From NCBI RefSeq assembly GCF_001280085.1, contig NZ_LGED01000068.1, positions 62,001 through 126,000 of the forward strand: 64,000 bases of DNA, written 5' to 3'. The notes under the pieces are model-generated. The model made no database searches and had not been told where the DNA came from. It saw only the letters and a program-made list of their open reading frames with translations. This document shows, piece by piece, positions 33,425-42,668 of this stretch. Position numbers and translations under genes: made by a program. Position 1 is the first letter of the stretch; each line of letters opens with the position of its first letter. Source of the stretch: Saccharothrix sp. NRRL B-16348. Its GTDB lineage: Bacteria; Actinomycetota; Actinomycetes; Mycobacteriales; Pseudonocardiaceae.

Positions 33425-34096
33425 GTGCGGGTCTTGGTGGTGGATGACGACGAGGCCGTCCGCCACTCCCTGGCCCACGCGCTGCGCCGGGACGGCTACC
33501 AGGTGTCGGTCGCGGCGGACGGCGCGCAGGCGTTGGACGAGCTGGGCCGGGTCCGGCCCGAGGTGATCGTGCTCGACGTGCTGCTGCCCGAACCCAACGG
33601 CCTGGAGATCTGCCGCAGGCTGCGCCGCCGGGGCGACCGCACGCCGATCCTCATGCTGACCGCGCGCGACCTGGTGGAGGACCGGGTCGCCGGGCTCGAC
33701 GCGGGCGCCGACGACTACCTGGTCAAGCCGTTCGCCCTGGACGAGCTGCGGGCCAGGCTGCGCGCCCTGCTGCGGCGCACCGGGGTCGGCCAGGAGGTGC
33801 TGCGCTTCGCCGACGTGGAGATGGACACGACAACCTACCGCGTGCGCCGGGGCGAGCGGCCGATCGAGCTGACGCGCACCGAGCACGCGTTGCTGGAACT
33901 GTTCCTGCGCAACCCGGACCGGGTGCTCGGCCGCGAGCTGATCTTCGAGTCCGTCTGGGGCTACGACTTCGGACCCGCGTCCAACGCGCTGTGGGTCTAC
34001 ATCAGCTACCTGCGCGCGAAGCTGGAGTCCGGCGGCGAACCGCGCCTGATCCAGACCGTGCGCGGCCTGGGGTACGTGCTGAGGGAGCGACCGTGA
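33425..34096 (+). CDS. OmpR-family response regulator
   Basis: This 223-aa regulator has a receiver domain (VDDDE acid pocket, phospho-acceptor Asp in [13 protein letters not shown] near 50, LTARD, KPF) and a C-terminal winged helix ([16 protein letters not shown]… and VRGLGYVLR). It resembles the MprA/CutR branch. GTG 33425 sits just after a TACTGG element and is probably leaderless. Its stop overlaps the sensor kinase start (GTGA). Confidence 0.93.
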   Translation: MRVLVVDDDEAVRHSLAHALRRDGYQVSVAADGAQALDELGRVRPEVIVLDVLLPEPNGLEICRRLRRRGDRTPILMLTARDLVEDRVAGLDAGADDYLVKPFALDELRARLRALLRRTGVGQEVLRFADVEMDTTTYRVRRGERPIELTRTEHALLELFLRNPDRVLGRELIFESVWGYDFGPASNALWVYISYLRAKLESGGEPRLIQTVRGLGYVLRERP

Positions 34097-35433
34097 CGCT
34101 GCGGACCAGGGTCGGGCTCGCCGGCGGCGCGGTGGTGCTGGTGGCGCTGGCCATCGCCTCGGTGGTGGTCTACTCGACGGTCCGGGCGGACCTGCGCCGC
34201 AACCTGGACGAGTCGCTGGCGCAGACCGCCGCGCAGAGCCCGACCATCGCCGCGCAGCTCAAGCAGAGGGTCGCGGACTCCGGGCACGCGATGCCCATCG
34301 AAAGCCCGGTCGTCGTGGGCGGCACGCTGGTCCAGTTCGTCACCGCGCCGGTGTTGCCCGGGGTGAACCGGGCGTTCGTCGCCGTGACCGAGCGGGACGT
34401 GGCCGTGGCCGAGGGCGACGCGCCCGCCTACTTCCAGGACGTCACGCACCACGGCGTCGACTACCGGCTCCACACCGCCGCGGTGCCGAAGTCGCGGGGT
34501 GTGCTGATCCGCGTCGCCCGGCCGCTCGCCGACGGCGCCGACGTCCTGACCGCGTTGGCGGCGTTGCTGGTCAGCCTGACCCTGATCGGCGGGCTGGTCG
34601 CCGCACTGGCCGCCAGGCTGGCGGCACGGCGGGTGCTGCGGCCGGTGCGCGTGCTGACGGACGCGGTCGAGCACGTGACCGCGACCCGGGACCTGAAGGC
34701 GCGCGTCGACCTCACCGGGCGGGACGAGATCGGCCGCCTGGGCCGGTCGTTCGCCGCCATGATGACCGCCTTGGACGCCTCTGTGCACGCACAGCGCCGA
34801 CTGGTCGCCGACGCGTCGCACGAGCTGCGCACCCCGCTGACCAGCCTGACCACGAACCTCGAGCTGCTCGCCGAGGCCGAGGGGCTGCGCGACCCCGAGG
34901 CGCCCGCGCAGGTGCGGTCGGCGATCGCGCAGGTCGGTGAGCTGCGCACGCTGGTCAACGACCTGATCGACCTCGCCCGCTACGGGGAGGGCACCACGCG
35001 GGCCGAGGACACCCGGCTGGACCTGGTGACCGGCCGGGTGATCGCCAAGGCGGCGGCGCGGGCGAGCGGTCCGCGGTTCGAGTCGGCGTTGTCGCCCTGC
35101 CTGGTCCACGTCGACCCGGACGCGATCGAACGGGCCGTCGGGAACCTCGTGGACAACGCGGTGAAGTGGAGCCCGCCCGGCGGCCGGGTGCTCGTCACGG
35201 TGGCCGACGGGGAGTTCGCCATCACCGACGAGGGGCCCGGGATCCCGCCGTCGGACGTGCCCTTCGTGTTCGACCGCTTCTACCGGTCGGCACAGGCGCG
35301 GTCGATGCCCGGCTCCGGGCTCGGCCTGGCCATCGTGCGCCGGGTGGTCGAGACCCACGGCGGTGAGGTGACCGCCGAACCCCTCGACCGCGGCGTGCGG
35401 ATGCGCCTGCGCCTGCCGGTGGTGCGGGACTGA
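34093..35433 (+). CDS. Sensor histidine kinase, MprB-like
   Basis: This 446-aa membrane kinase has an N-terminal helix, an extracytoplasmic sensor (about residues 30-150), a second helix ([24 protein letters not shown]), a HAMP linker, the H-box [13 protein letters not shown] (phospho-His near residue 242) and a complete ATPase domain ([25 protein letters not shown]). It phosphorylates the regulator encoded just upstream. The signal is unknown. Confidence 0.93.
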   Translation: MTLRTRVGLAGGAVVLVALAIASVVVYSTVRADLRRNLDESLAQTAAQSPTIAAQLKQRVADSGHAMPIESPVVVGGTLVQFVTAPVLPGVNRAFVAVTERDVAVAEGDAPAYFQDVTHHGVDYRLHTAAVPKSRGVLIRVARPLADGADVLTALAALLVSLTLIGGLVAALAARLAARRVLRPVRVLTDAVEHVTATRDLKARVDLTGRDEIGRLGRSFAAMMTALDASVHAQRRLVADASHELRTPLTSLTTNLELLAEAEGLRDPEAPAQVRSAIAQVGELRTLVNDLIDLARYGEGTTRAEDTRLDLVTGRVIAKAAARASGPRFESALSPCLVHVDPDAIERAVGNLVDNAVKWSPPGGRVLVTVADGEFAITDEGPGIPPSDVPFVFDRFYRSAQARSMPGSGLGLAIVRRVVETHGGEVTAEPLDRGVRMRLRLPVVRD

Positions 35434-35464
35434 CCCCCACGCCCGCCCGGACCGGACGACCGGA

Positions 35465-35860
35465 CTAGGACCGGGCCTTGGCGGTCTTGCGGTTGTTCGC
35501 CTTGTCGATCGCCTCGACCAGCTGCTGCTTGGTCATGCTCGACCGGCCGGGCACGTCCAGCTTCTTGGCCAGGTCGTACAGGTGCTCCTTGCTCGCGTTG
35601 GCGTCGACGCCGCCCGCCGTCCGCCCCTGCTTCGGCGTGCTGCGCGCGGCCTGCTTGTCGGACGGGCCCTTCTGCCCCTTCGGCTCCCAGTGGTCGCCGA
35701 CCTTCTCGAACGAGTGCTTCAACGCGGCGAACGCGGTGCGGTGCGAGCGCTGGCCCTCGCCGTACGTCTGCACGGCCGAGTCGTGCGCCTTGATCCACGT
35801 CCGCTGGGCCTTCTTCGGCGAGCGCGCGATCGTGCTCGGCAACTCCTCACGTCCGGGCAT
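35465..35860 (-). CDS. ChaB-like protein with Rho N-terminal-like domain
   Basis: This 131-aa protein starts with a ChaB domain (ELPSTIARSPKKAQRTWIKA … AFAALKHSFEKVGDHWEPKG) and ends with a Rho-termination-factor-N-like helical motif (KEHLYDLAKKLDVPGRSSMTKQQLVEAID). Such proteins are common, usually stress-linked, and uncharacterised in actinobacteria. ATG 35860 has GGAGGAG upstream. A GGGTAC promoter on this strand is shared back-to-back with the aldehyde dehydrogenase. Confidence 0.82.
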   Translation of the reverse strand: MPGREELPSTIARSPKKAQRTWIKAHDSAVQTYGEGQRSHRTAFAALKHSFEKVGDHWEPKGQKGPSDKQAARSTPKQGRTAGGVDANASKEHLYDLAKKLDVPGRSSMTKQQLVEAIDKANNRKTAKARS

Positions 35861-35888
35861 GGCTCTCCTCCTCGGGGCTTCGCCTCGG

Positions 35889-35934
35889 GTTTCACCTCGG
35901 CCACCTGGGTACCCGGAGGCCATGACGGACATGC
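35889..35934. promoter_or_regulatory. Back-to-back SigB/SigF-like promoters on one GGGTACCC core
   Basis: Plus strand: GTTT (35889-35892), 14 bases, GGGTAC (35907-35912), an exact GTTT-N14-GGGTA match, for the aldehyde dehydrogenase. Minus strand: GCAT (35934-35931), 16 bases, GGGTAC (35914-35909), for the ChaB-like gene. Confidence 0.6.
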
Positions 35935-37295
35935 GTGTCGATGCACTCGACGTCCACAGCCCGGTCGACGGTCAGCTGATCGGCTGGCTGCCCATCGCCA
36001 CGGACGAGGACGTGGCGGGCTCGGTGCTCACCGCGTGTGAGGCGCAACCCGACTGGGCGGCGACACCCGCCGCCGAACGGGGAGCCGCGCTGAAAGCCGC
36101 CGCGCAGGCGATCCGGGAGCACGCGACCGACCTGGCGAACGTCCTGACCTCCGAGACCGGCCGCCCGTTCGGGTCCGCACGGGACGGTGTGCTGGCCGGT
36201 GTGTCCACGTTGGAGCAGTACGCCGAGCTGGGCCCGGTCCACCGCGGCCGGTCGCTCCAGGGCGCGCACGACGCGGCCGACTTCATGATCCCCGGACCCC
36301 GCGGCGTCGTCGTCGCCCTGACACCGTGGAACGACCCGGTCGCCGTGTCCTGCGGCCTGCTCGGCGCGGCCCTCGTGACCGGCAACGCCGTGGTGCACAA
36401 GCCGAGCGAACGCTGCCCGCACACGGGCGTGCTGCTGGCGCAGCTCATGGTCGACCACTTCCCGCCGGGCGTGCTGCAGAGCCTCACCGGCGACGCCTCG
36501 GTGGGCGCGGCGCTGGCCGCCTCACCGCACGTGGACGTCGTCGCGCACGTCGGCGGCACCGCGACCGGCCGCTCGATCGCCGCCGCGTGCGCCCGGACCG
36601 GCGCGAAGGCGCTGCTGGAGAACGGCGGCAACGACCCGCTGCTGGTCGACGCGGACGTGGACCCGGTCTGGGCCGCCGAGCAGGCGGCGATCGGCGCGTT
36701 CACCAACGCGGGCCAGCTGTGCACGTCGGTCGAGCGGATCTTCGTGCACGAGGCCGTGGCCGGGGAGTTCCTGGCGGCGCTGTGCGAAGAAGCCCGCCGC
36801 TGGAACGCCGACCCCCAGCCCCTCGTGGACCTCCGGATGCGCGAGCACGTGCACGCGCACGTCGCCGAGGCCGTGGCGGACGGCGCGGAACCGCTGGTCG
36901 GCGGCGAGATCCCGGACCGCGAGGGCGCCTACTACCCGGCCACCGTGCTCGACCGCTGCACGCCCGACATGCGCGTGCTGCGGGAGGAGACGTTCGGGCC
37001 GGTCGCGCCCGTGCGCGTGGTGCCGTCGTTCGAGGAAGGGCTGGCCGAGGCGTGCGTCGACGAGCACGGCCTGGCCGCGACCGTGCTCACCGGCTCCATG
37101 GCGCACGCGCAGCACGCGTGGCGAGCGCTGCCCGTCGGCACGGTGAAGGTCAACGCGGTGTTCGGCGGCGCTCCCGGCGGCGCCGCCCAGCCGCGCCGCC
37201 TGTCCGGCACCGGGTTCGGCTACGGCCCCGAGCTGCTGGACGAGCTGACGACGGTGAAGGTCGTGCACCTCGGCCAGGCTCACCAACCTCATTAG
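35922..37295 (+). CDS. Aldehyde dehydrogenase family protein
   Basis: This 457-aa enzyme has ALDH signatures: PWNDPVAV, the catalytic Glu in LLENGGND (about residue 239) and the catalytic Cys in FTNAGQLCTSVERI (about 268), then EETFGPVAPV. It oxidises an aldehyde to an acid with NAD(P). ATG 35922 is 9 bases after GGGTAC, so the leader is minimal. The gene ends where the IS607-like element begins, so its last residues may have been altered. Confidence 0.9.
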   Translation: MTDMRVDALDVHSPVDGQLIGWLPIATDEDVAGSVLTACEAQPDWAATPAAERGAALKAAAQAIREHATDLANVLTSETGRPFGSARDGVLAGVSTLEQYAELGPVHRGRSLQGAHDAADFMIPGPRGVVVALTPWNDPVAVSCGLLGAALVTGNAVVHKPSERCPHTGVLLAQLMVDHFPPGVLQSLTGDASVGAALAASPHVDVVAHVGGTATGRSIAAACARTGAKALLENGGNDPLLVDADVDPVWAAEQAAIGAFTNAGQLCTSVERIFVHEAVAGEFLAALCEEARRWNADPQPLVDLRMREHVHAHVAEAVADGAEPLVGGEIPDREGAYYPATVLDRCTPDMRVLREETFGPVAPVRVVPSFEEGLAEACVDEHGLAATVLTGSMAHAQHAWRALPVGTVKVNAVFGGAPGGAAQPRRLSGTGFGYGPELLDELTTVKVVHLGQAHQPH

Positions 37296-37329
37296 TCATC
37301 CTTTTGTTGTGTATGTATGGTTTGTGTGT

Positions 37330-37954
37330 ATGGAGTTGCTGCGTATCTCCAGGGCCGCGAAGCGTCTCGGGCTGCATCCGATGACGCTTCGCCAGTGGGC
37401 GTTGGACGGCAAGATTCCCTTCACATGGGTCGGTCGTGAACGCCGGTTCTCCTCGGTGGATGGAGAACATGAAGCGTGGCAGCGACTCCTCGACTGCCCG
37501 GCCGCGTCTGGAGTTGCTGTATGTGCGGGGTGTCGGGCTCGTCGGGGCAGGAGTCCTCGCTGGAAGCGCAGGAGGCGGAGCTGCGGGCGTCCTCGTCCGG
37601 GACGGTCGTGAAGTCGTCAAGGATTGCGGCTCGGGTTTGAAGGAGAATCGGCCCGGTCTGAACCGTGTGATCGCGATGGTGTCGGACGGCTCCGTGACCG
37701 TCGTACAAGTCACGCACGAGGACAGGTTGGCCCGCTTCGGGATCGGATGGCTCAAGCGTCTGTTCGCCGTGTACGGGGTCACGGTGGAGGTGCTGTACCC
37801 GAAGAAGCGCGGCGGCCGGGACGAACTTCTCGACGACTTCGTCTCGCTGGTCACCGCTTTCGCGGGGCGCTTGTACGGGATGCGCGGTGCGGACAACCGC
37901 AGGCGGCTGCTGGCCGAGGCCGGCCAGTGCGTCGGGGAGAGCGTCGCCGCGTGA
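37330..37954 (+). pseudogene. tnpA: IS607 serine recombinase TnpA, frameshifted
   Basis: ATG 37330 opens a frame with a MerR-type HTH (MELLRISRAAKRLGLHPMTL) to about 37465. The recombinase then continues in a second frame (ARPRLELLYVR, to about 37529), a third (VSGSSGQESSLEAQEAELRA, 37530 to about 37615) and again the second (KDCGSGLKENRPGLNRVI to the stop at 37954). The catalytic-Ser region (YVRVSG) and HEDRLARFG are recognisable but split by about three frameshifts, so no functional recombinase can be made without recoding. It ends in a GTGA overlap with tnpB. Confidence 0.8.
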
Positions 37955-39900
37955 GCCGGAAACCGCCTCTCGCCGAGGGCGTGATCTCCCGCACCGCCTG
38001 CGCCCGCACCCTTGTCCGGTCGGGCGTGGACGAGAAGAGCGGGGAAATCCTCACCGCCGTCGCCGTGGCCGAGCGTGTGGGCTGGTGCCTGGACCTGACC
38101 GGTGGCATGGTCGGCTCGTTGCTCGGCGGGCATTGGAACACCGCCGACGTGGACACCTTGGCCTCCGGTGTGGACGCGGGCGGGCGGAGGTTGCCATCGA
38201 ACGCCTGGATGGCCCTGCGCCGTCTGGGCTGGGCCGTCGTCGCGGGGGCGAAGGTCAACGACCGGATCGTCCGCGCCGCCCAGGAGCAGGCGGGACGTGC
38301 TCTGCGGTCGGTGAAGTGGCGGTCCGACGTGGTCGCCGGAATCCTGACCACCTGGCCCGCCGACCCGGACAAGCGCACCGCCGAGGAGTGGGACGCGGCG
38401 CGGGCTGCGATACCGGGCGGCGAACACCTGCCCTCCAGCGTCATCCGTGCCCGCACCCGGCAGATCACCCGGTTCCTGCGGGAACACGGCCGCCTGCCAG
38501 CCGACGTGTTCGAGCTGGAACCCACGCCCCGTGTGGCGCGGATGCTGCTGCTCGCCGCCTGCGACAGCCAGCAGGCGTCGATCGAACGTTCCCCGACCGA
38601 ACCGACGAAGATCCTGCTGCGCGTGCGGCTACCCACCCGATCCGATCCGCTGTCCTTCCGCGACTGGACCTGGGTGGCCTGCACCGTCACGCTGCCGCCC
38701 ACCGTCCCCGCGAGCGCCGTGCCGCACCTGCCCACGTTGCGGATCGTCGGCGGCAAGGTACGCGCCGACCTCGCCTACACCCACCCTGTCCCGGCCGCCC
38801 GGCGCAGCGGTCACACGATCGCGCTCGGCGTGGACTGGGGGCTCAACACCCTGCTGTCCGCCGGAGCGGCCCGGCTGCACGACGATGGGCATATCACCGC
38901 CCTGGGTGCGGGCGCCCGGTTCCAGGCCGCGGGAGTACTGGCCAAACAGCACCGGCTCCGCCGCCTGGCAGAGCGCCTGCAAACCAAGACCGACCAGTAC
39001 ACACGGCTCGCCGACCCCGCCCTGGCCGACAAGCTCGCCACGCTGGGCGAGGAGATCCGTCGCGTCTGCGAGCGGCGCTGCAACCTCAACGACGCGCTGG
39101 CCCGCTCCGCCGCCCGCTGGGCTGTGGACCAGGCTGTCGCCGCCGGAGCCACGGTCATCTACCTGGAAGACCTGCGCTCGATGGAAGCACGCGGCATGGG
39201 ACGTACGCACAACACGCGGATGTCGCAGACGGTGCGCGGGCGGATCGCCGACCACATGCGGCACCTGGCCGCCGAGTCCGGCATCGCCGTGGCGACCGTG
39301 CCACCGGCGAACACATCCAAGCACTGCCCGCATTGCCTCACCCCGCTGCGCCACCGCAAGGCACCCGATCGGCCCACCACTCCCGGCTGGAAATGGGCCA
39401 TCTGCCCCTCCTGCCGCTGGCAGGGCGACCGCGACCAGGGAGCCTGGCGGCGTATCGCCGCACGAGGACTGGCACACCAGACCAAGACCGTCGCGGACAG
39501 GACCATCGGTACCCTGGCGATCCGCGCTGTCGTGCCCGAGATGGAGAACAAGGCCGTCATCACGGCCACCCGGAAGACCTGCCGGACCGACCGGTCCAAG
39601 ACCGGTCCCACCCGGCCACGATCCACCCGCTCCGCGCCCAGGCGACGCGGAGTTCCCTCCCCGGCACGGCCCATCGACGGTGCCGGACAGCGTCCGGAGG
39701 GACACGCACCCACGGACCGGCGGCTGCCACGCGCAGCCCACCGGCACCAGGACGTGACCACGACCAGCACACCCACCGGCCGACACCGGCCACGCGGAGC
39801 GGCACTCGGCGCGGGATTCCACCTACACGCCCGCACCACCCCGCCCAGATGGGAAGAACCCACACCGAACCCTACGGTTCGCGCGGAATCGCCAAGCTGA
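37951..39900 (+). CDS. tnpB: RNA-guided endonuclease TnpB (IS607 OrfB)
   Basis: This 649-aa protein is an intact TnpB. RuvC residues are all present: Asp295 in GVDWG, Glu406 in IYLEDL, Asp495 in GDRDQGAW. The zinc finger has CPHC (459-462) and CPSC (485-488). An N-terminal wedge/REC region of about 280 residues is longer than usual, and about 140 Arg/Pro-rich residues follow the RuvC-III motif. In characterised elements the guide omega-RNA overlaps the 3' end of tnpB, so this tail may be mainly RNA-coding. The protein would cut DNA at transposon-matching sites. Confidence 0.9.
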   Translation: MSRKPPLAEGVISRTACARTLVRSGVDEKSGEILTAVAVAERVGWCLDLTGGMVGSLLGGHWNTADVDTLASGVDAGGRRLPSNAWMALRRLGWAVVAGAKVNDRIVRAAQEQAGRALRSVKWRSDVVAGILTTWPADPDKRTAEEWDAARAAIPGGEHLPSSVIRARTRQITRFLREHGRLPADVFELEPTPRVARMLLLAACDSQQASIERSPTEPTKILLRVRLPTRSDPLSFRDWTWVACTVTLPPTVPASAVPHLPTLRIVGGKVRADLAYTHPVPAARRSGHTIALGVDWGLNTLLSAGAARLHDDGHITALGAGARFQAAGVLAKQHRLRRLAERLQTKTDQYTRLADPALADKLATLGEEIRRVCERRCNLNDALARSAARWAVDQAVAAGATVIYLEDLRSMEARGMGRTHNTRMSQTVRGRIADHMRHLAAESGIAVATVPPANTSKHCPHCLTPLRHRKAPDRPTTPGWKWAICPSCRWQGDRDQGAWRRIAARGLAHQTKTVADRTIGTLAIRAVVPEMENKAVITATRKTCRTDRSKTGPTRPRSTRSAPRRRGVPSPARPIDGAGQRPEGHAPTDRRLPRAAHRHQDVTTTSTPTGRHRPRGAALGAGFHLHARTTPPRWEEPTPNPTVRAESPS

Positions 39901-39910
39901 TCAGAGACGC

Positions 39911-40513
39911 TCAGATCCAGCCCTCGTCCCAGGCCAGCCGGGCGGCCTCGTAGCGGGTGGTCACGCCGAGCTTCGTCATCGCCGACGACAGGTAGTTGCG
40001 CACGGTGCCGGCGGCCAGGTGGGCTTCACCGGCGATCGAGGCCACTGTGCCGCCCTGGAGCGCGTACCGCAGCACGTCCAGCTCCCGCGCGGTCAACGGG
40101 CACGCGCCCTCGGTCAGCGCGGCGGCGGCGATCTCGGAGTCCACGTAACGGCGGCCCGCGTGCACGTCACGCAGGATCGAGGCGAGCTGCGCGGCCGGCG
40201 TGGTCTTGGGCACGAACCCGCGCACACCCGCGCTCAACGCCCGCCGCAGCACGCCCGGCCGCGCGTGCCGGGTCACGATCACCACCGCGACACCGTCCAG
40301 CCCGCGCACCGCCTCCGCCGCGAGTACCCCGTCCCGCCGGGGCATCTCCAGGTCGAACACCGCGATCTCGGGCCGGTGCGCCCGCACCGCCGCGATCGCC
40401 GCGTCACCGTCGCTGGCCTGCGCGACCACCGAGATGTCGTCCTCCAGCTCCAGCAACGCCGCCAGCGCGCCCCGGATCAGGTCCTCGTCGTCGGCCAGCA
40501 CCACGCGGATCAC
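39911..40513 (-). CDS. LuxR/NarL-family response regulator
   Basis: This 200-aa regulator has a receiver (ADDEDLIRGAL, phospho-acceptor Asp in IAVFDLEMPRRDG) and a C-terminal LuxR HTH (LTARELDVLRYALQGGTVASIAGEAHLAAGTVRNYLSSAMTKLG). It resembles the DesR type. GTG 40513 overlaps the stop of its kinase by 4 bases. The upstream ABC exporter is a likely target. Confidence 0.92.
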   Translation of the reverse strand: MIRVVLADDEDLIRGALAALLELEDDISVVAQASDGDAAIAAVRAHRPEIAVFDLEMPRRDGVLAAEAVRGLDGVAVVIVTRHARPGVLRRALSAGVRGFVPKTTPAAQLASILRDVHAGRRYVDSEIAAAALTEGACPLTARELDVLRYALQGGTVASIAGEAHLAAGTVRNYLSSAMTKLGVTTRYEAARLAWDEGWI

Positions 40514-41646
40514 CGGCCCATCCCCGCCTTGCCGACCAGCTCGAACCCCTCCGGGTCCAGCGGACCGCCGTCGACCCGCCCGCCGACGGTGGCGAACCGC
40601 TCGCGCAGCCCGGCCAGCCCCGCCCCCGCGTCGTCGGCGCGCGCGAAGTCGGCGGGCACGCCGTCGTTGCGCAGCCGCACGCACACCTGGCCCTCGACCA
40701 CGTCGATCAGCACGTGGCAGCGCCGCGCCCGGCTGTGCCGGAGCACGTTCGTCGTCCCCTCGCGCACGAGCGCGCCGAACAGCGGCTGCAACGGCGGCGG
40801 CACGCCCGCCGCGTCACCCTCGACCGTGGTCTCGATGCCCGCGGCCCGCAGCACGCCCACCGCGTTCGCGATCTCCGTGCCCAGGCTGGCCCGCCGGTAG
40901 CCCTGCACCACCTCGCGGGTCTCCTTCAACGCCGTCCGCGCCAGCTCCGCCACCTCGCCCGCGTGCTGCCGGGCCAGGTCGTCGTCCCGGCCGATCAGCC
41001 GCTGCGCCAGCTCGCCCTTCAACGCGATCGCCTGCAGGTGGTGGCCCTGGATGTCGTGCAGGTCGGCGGCGAACCTCAACCGCTCCTCGGCCACGGCCAG
41101 CGCCTCGGCGGTCTTGCGGCTCTGCTCCTGCTGCACCGCCATGTCCCAGATCCACAGCTGGGCCAGGTCGGCGACCACCAGCGCGACGACCATCACCCCG
41201 GCCATGAGCATCGCCGGCCCGGCGTCGTCACCGCCGAACAGCCCGCCCACCGCGATCGACAGCACCGCCATCACGGTCACCACCGGCCAGCGGCTGCGCG
41301 ACGGCAGGATCGCGCCCACGTGCGCGACCACGAGGGCGGGCAGTATGGCCCAGGCGGGCATGAAACCACCGGTGCCGCTCGTCACCGCCCACGCCACCAG
41401 CGCCACCGCGAACGTCGCCGCGTGCTCCCACGGCGGGCCGTCGCCGCGGCCGAGCCCGATCATGGCCTGCCGCATGTACCGGGTGTGCTGGACGATCACC
41501 ACGGCCACGGCCGACGCCAGCAGCACCGACTGGAGCACGCCGCGGTCGTGCGCGAACAGGTCGGCCACCGTGCCGAGGGCGGCCACCGTGCCGCCCGCGA
41601 TGACCGTCCACCACGTGTAGCGGCGGAGCCTGCTCAGAGGAGTCAC
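40510..41646 (-). CDS. DesK-like sensor histidine kinase
   Basis: This 378-aa kinase has about five N-terminal transmembrane helices, then a HisKA_3 phospho-acceptor (FAADLHDIQGHHLQAIALKGEL, His near 197) and a degenerate HATPase (REGTTNVLRHSRA, DDAGAGLAGLRERF). It pairs with the LuxR-type regulator it overlaps. GTG 41646 is used. The operon is divergent from an ABC transporter, a layout typical for membrane-stress or antibiotic-response export systems. Confidence 0.9.
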   Translation of the reverse strand: MTPLSRLRRYTWWTVIAGGTVAALGTVADLFAHDRGVLQSVLLASAVAVVIVQHTRYMRQAMIGLGRGDGPPWEHAATFAVALVAWAVTSGTGGFMPAWAILPALVVAHVGAILPSRSRWPVVTVMAVLSIAVGGLFGGDDAGPAMLMAGVMVVALVVADLAQLWIWDMAVQQEQSRKTAEALAVAEERLRFAADLHDIQGHHLQAIALKGELAQRLIGRDDDLARQHAGEVAELARTALKETREVVQGYRRASLGTEIANAVGVLRAAGIETTVEGDAAGVPPPLQPLFGALVREGTTNVLRHSRARRCHVLIDVVEGQVCVRLRNDGVPADFARADDAGAGLAGLRERFATVGGRVDGGPLDPEGFELVGKAGMGR

Positions 41647-41669
41647 AGGCTGAATCTACGGTCGGATCC

Positions 41670-41706
41670 CACCGGTGTCTGCTGACATCTGTCACACGGA
41701 CCGGTG
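41670..41706. promoter_or_regulatory. Dyads between the kinase and ABC transporter operons
   Basis: CACCGGT (41670-41676) is inverted at 41700-41706. Between them TGACA-TC-TGTCA (41683-41694) is a short perfect dyad. These are candidates for the LuxR-type regulator site controlling the exporter. Confidence 0.35.
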
Positions 41707-41753
41707 CGCGTCGGCACTGGGTGCCGCCCGTGCCCGCGACCACGATGGTGGCC

Positions 41754-42668
41754 ATGGGAGAAACGGTGATCGACGTGGCGGACCTGAGGTGCCGCTACGG
41801 TGACTTCGAAGCCGTGCGAGGGGTGGACTTCGAGGTCCGGCGGGGTGAGTTGTTCGCGCTCCTGGGCACCAACGGCGCGGGCAAGACCACGACGATGGAG
41901 ACGTTGGAAGGGCTGCGCGCCCCGTTCGGCGGCACCGTGCGGGTGCTGGGGCTCGACCCGTTCCGGGATCGGGCGGCGTTGCGCGCGCGCACCGGAATCA
42001 TGTTGCAGGACAGCGGGTTCCCGGCCGACCTGACCGCACGCGAGATGGTGGCGCTGTGGGGCGTCACGAGCGGTCGGCGCGCCACCGAGGACGTGCTGGC
42101 GCGGCTGGACCTGGCGCACCGGCGCGACGTGCGGATCAAGCAGCTGTCCGGTGGCGAGCGGCGGCGGCTGGACCTCGCCCTGGCCGTGCTCGGCCGGCCC
42201 GAGCTGCTGTTCCTGGACGAGCCGACGACCGGGTTGGACCCCGAGTCGCGGCAGCGGACGTGGGACGTGGTGCGCGGGCTGCTCGCCGAGGGCACGACCG
42301 TCGTGCTGACCACGCACTACCTGGAGGAGGCCGAGTCGCTCGCGCACCGGCTCGCGATCCTGCACGACGGGCTGGTCGCGGTGTCCGGGGCGCTGGTGGA
42401 CGTGCTCGCCGCCCAGCCCGCGCGGATCGAGTTCGACCTGCCGGGCCGGCTCGACGTCAGCGCGCTGCCGATGCTGGCGGGCGACGTGGTGCACCGGCCG
42501 ACCGGCCGGGTCGAGGTGCGCACCGGCGAGCTGCAGGACGACATGGCGGTGCTGTTGGCGTGGGCGGGGCGGGAAGGCCTGCGGTTGGGTCGGATCCGCG
42601 CGCACCACGCGTCGCTGGAGGACGTGTTCCACAGTGCCCGGACGGGCAAGGAGGTAGTGGTCGCATGA
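41754..42668 (+). CDS. ABC transporter ATP-binding protein
   Basis: This 304-aa ATPase has Walker A LLGTNGAGKTTT (about 38-49), the signature LSGGERRRLDLA, Walker B ELLFLDEPTTGLDP and the switch TTHYLEE, all in DrrA/NatA-like order. It powers the ABC-2 permease that overlaps its stop by 4 bases. ATG 41754 is preferred; upstream GTG/ATG codons add only extra residues before the first strand. Confidence 0.93.
   Translation: MGETVIDVADLRCRYGDFEAVRGVDFEVRRGELFALLGTNGAGKTTTMETLEGLRAPFGGTVRVLGLDPFRDRAALRARTGIMLQDSGFPADLTAREMVALWGVTSGRRATEDVLARLDLAHRRDVRIKQLSGGERRRLDLALAVLGRPELLFLDEPTTGLDPESRQRTWDVVRGLLAEGTTVVLTTHYLEEAESLAHRLAILHDGLVAVSGALVDVLAAQPARIEFDLPGRLDVSALPMLAGDVVHRPTGRVEVRTGELQDDMAVLLAWAGREGLRLGRIRAHHASLEDVFHSARTGKEVVVA

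Larger units (their letters stand above)
37296..39905 (+). mobile_element. IS607-family element (tnpA broken, tnpB intact)
   Basis: An AT-rich left boundary (GTTGTGTATGTATGGTTTGTGTGTATGG) precedes a MerR-like HTH plus serine-recombinase frame and an overlapping tnpB, the IS607 layout. IS607 elements have no terminal inverted repeats or target duplication, so the ends are estimates from the neighbouring gene stops. The insertion lies between the aldehyde dehydrogenase and the LuxR-type regulator. Confidence 0.8.

Noticed and set aside
37887..39953. A second long frame over tnpB
   Set aside because: The other frame has the RuvC and zinc motifs; this one is Arg/Pro-rich without motifs.
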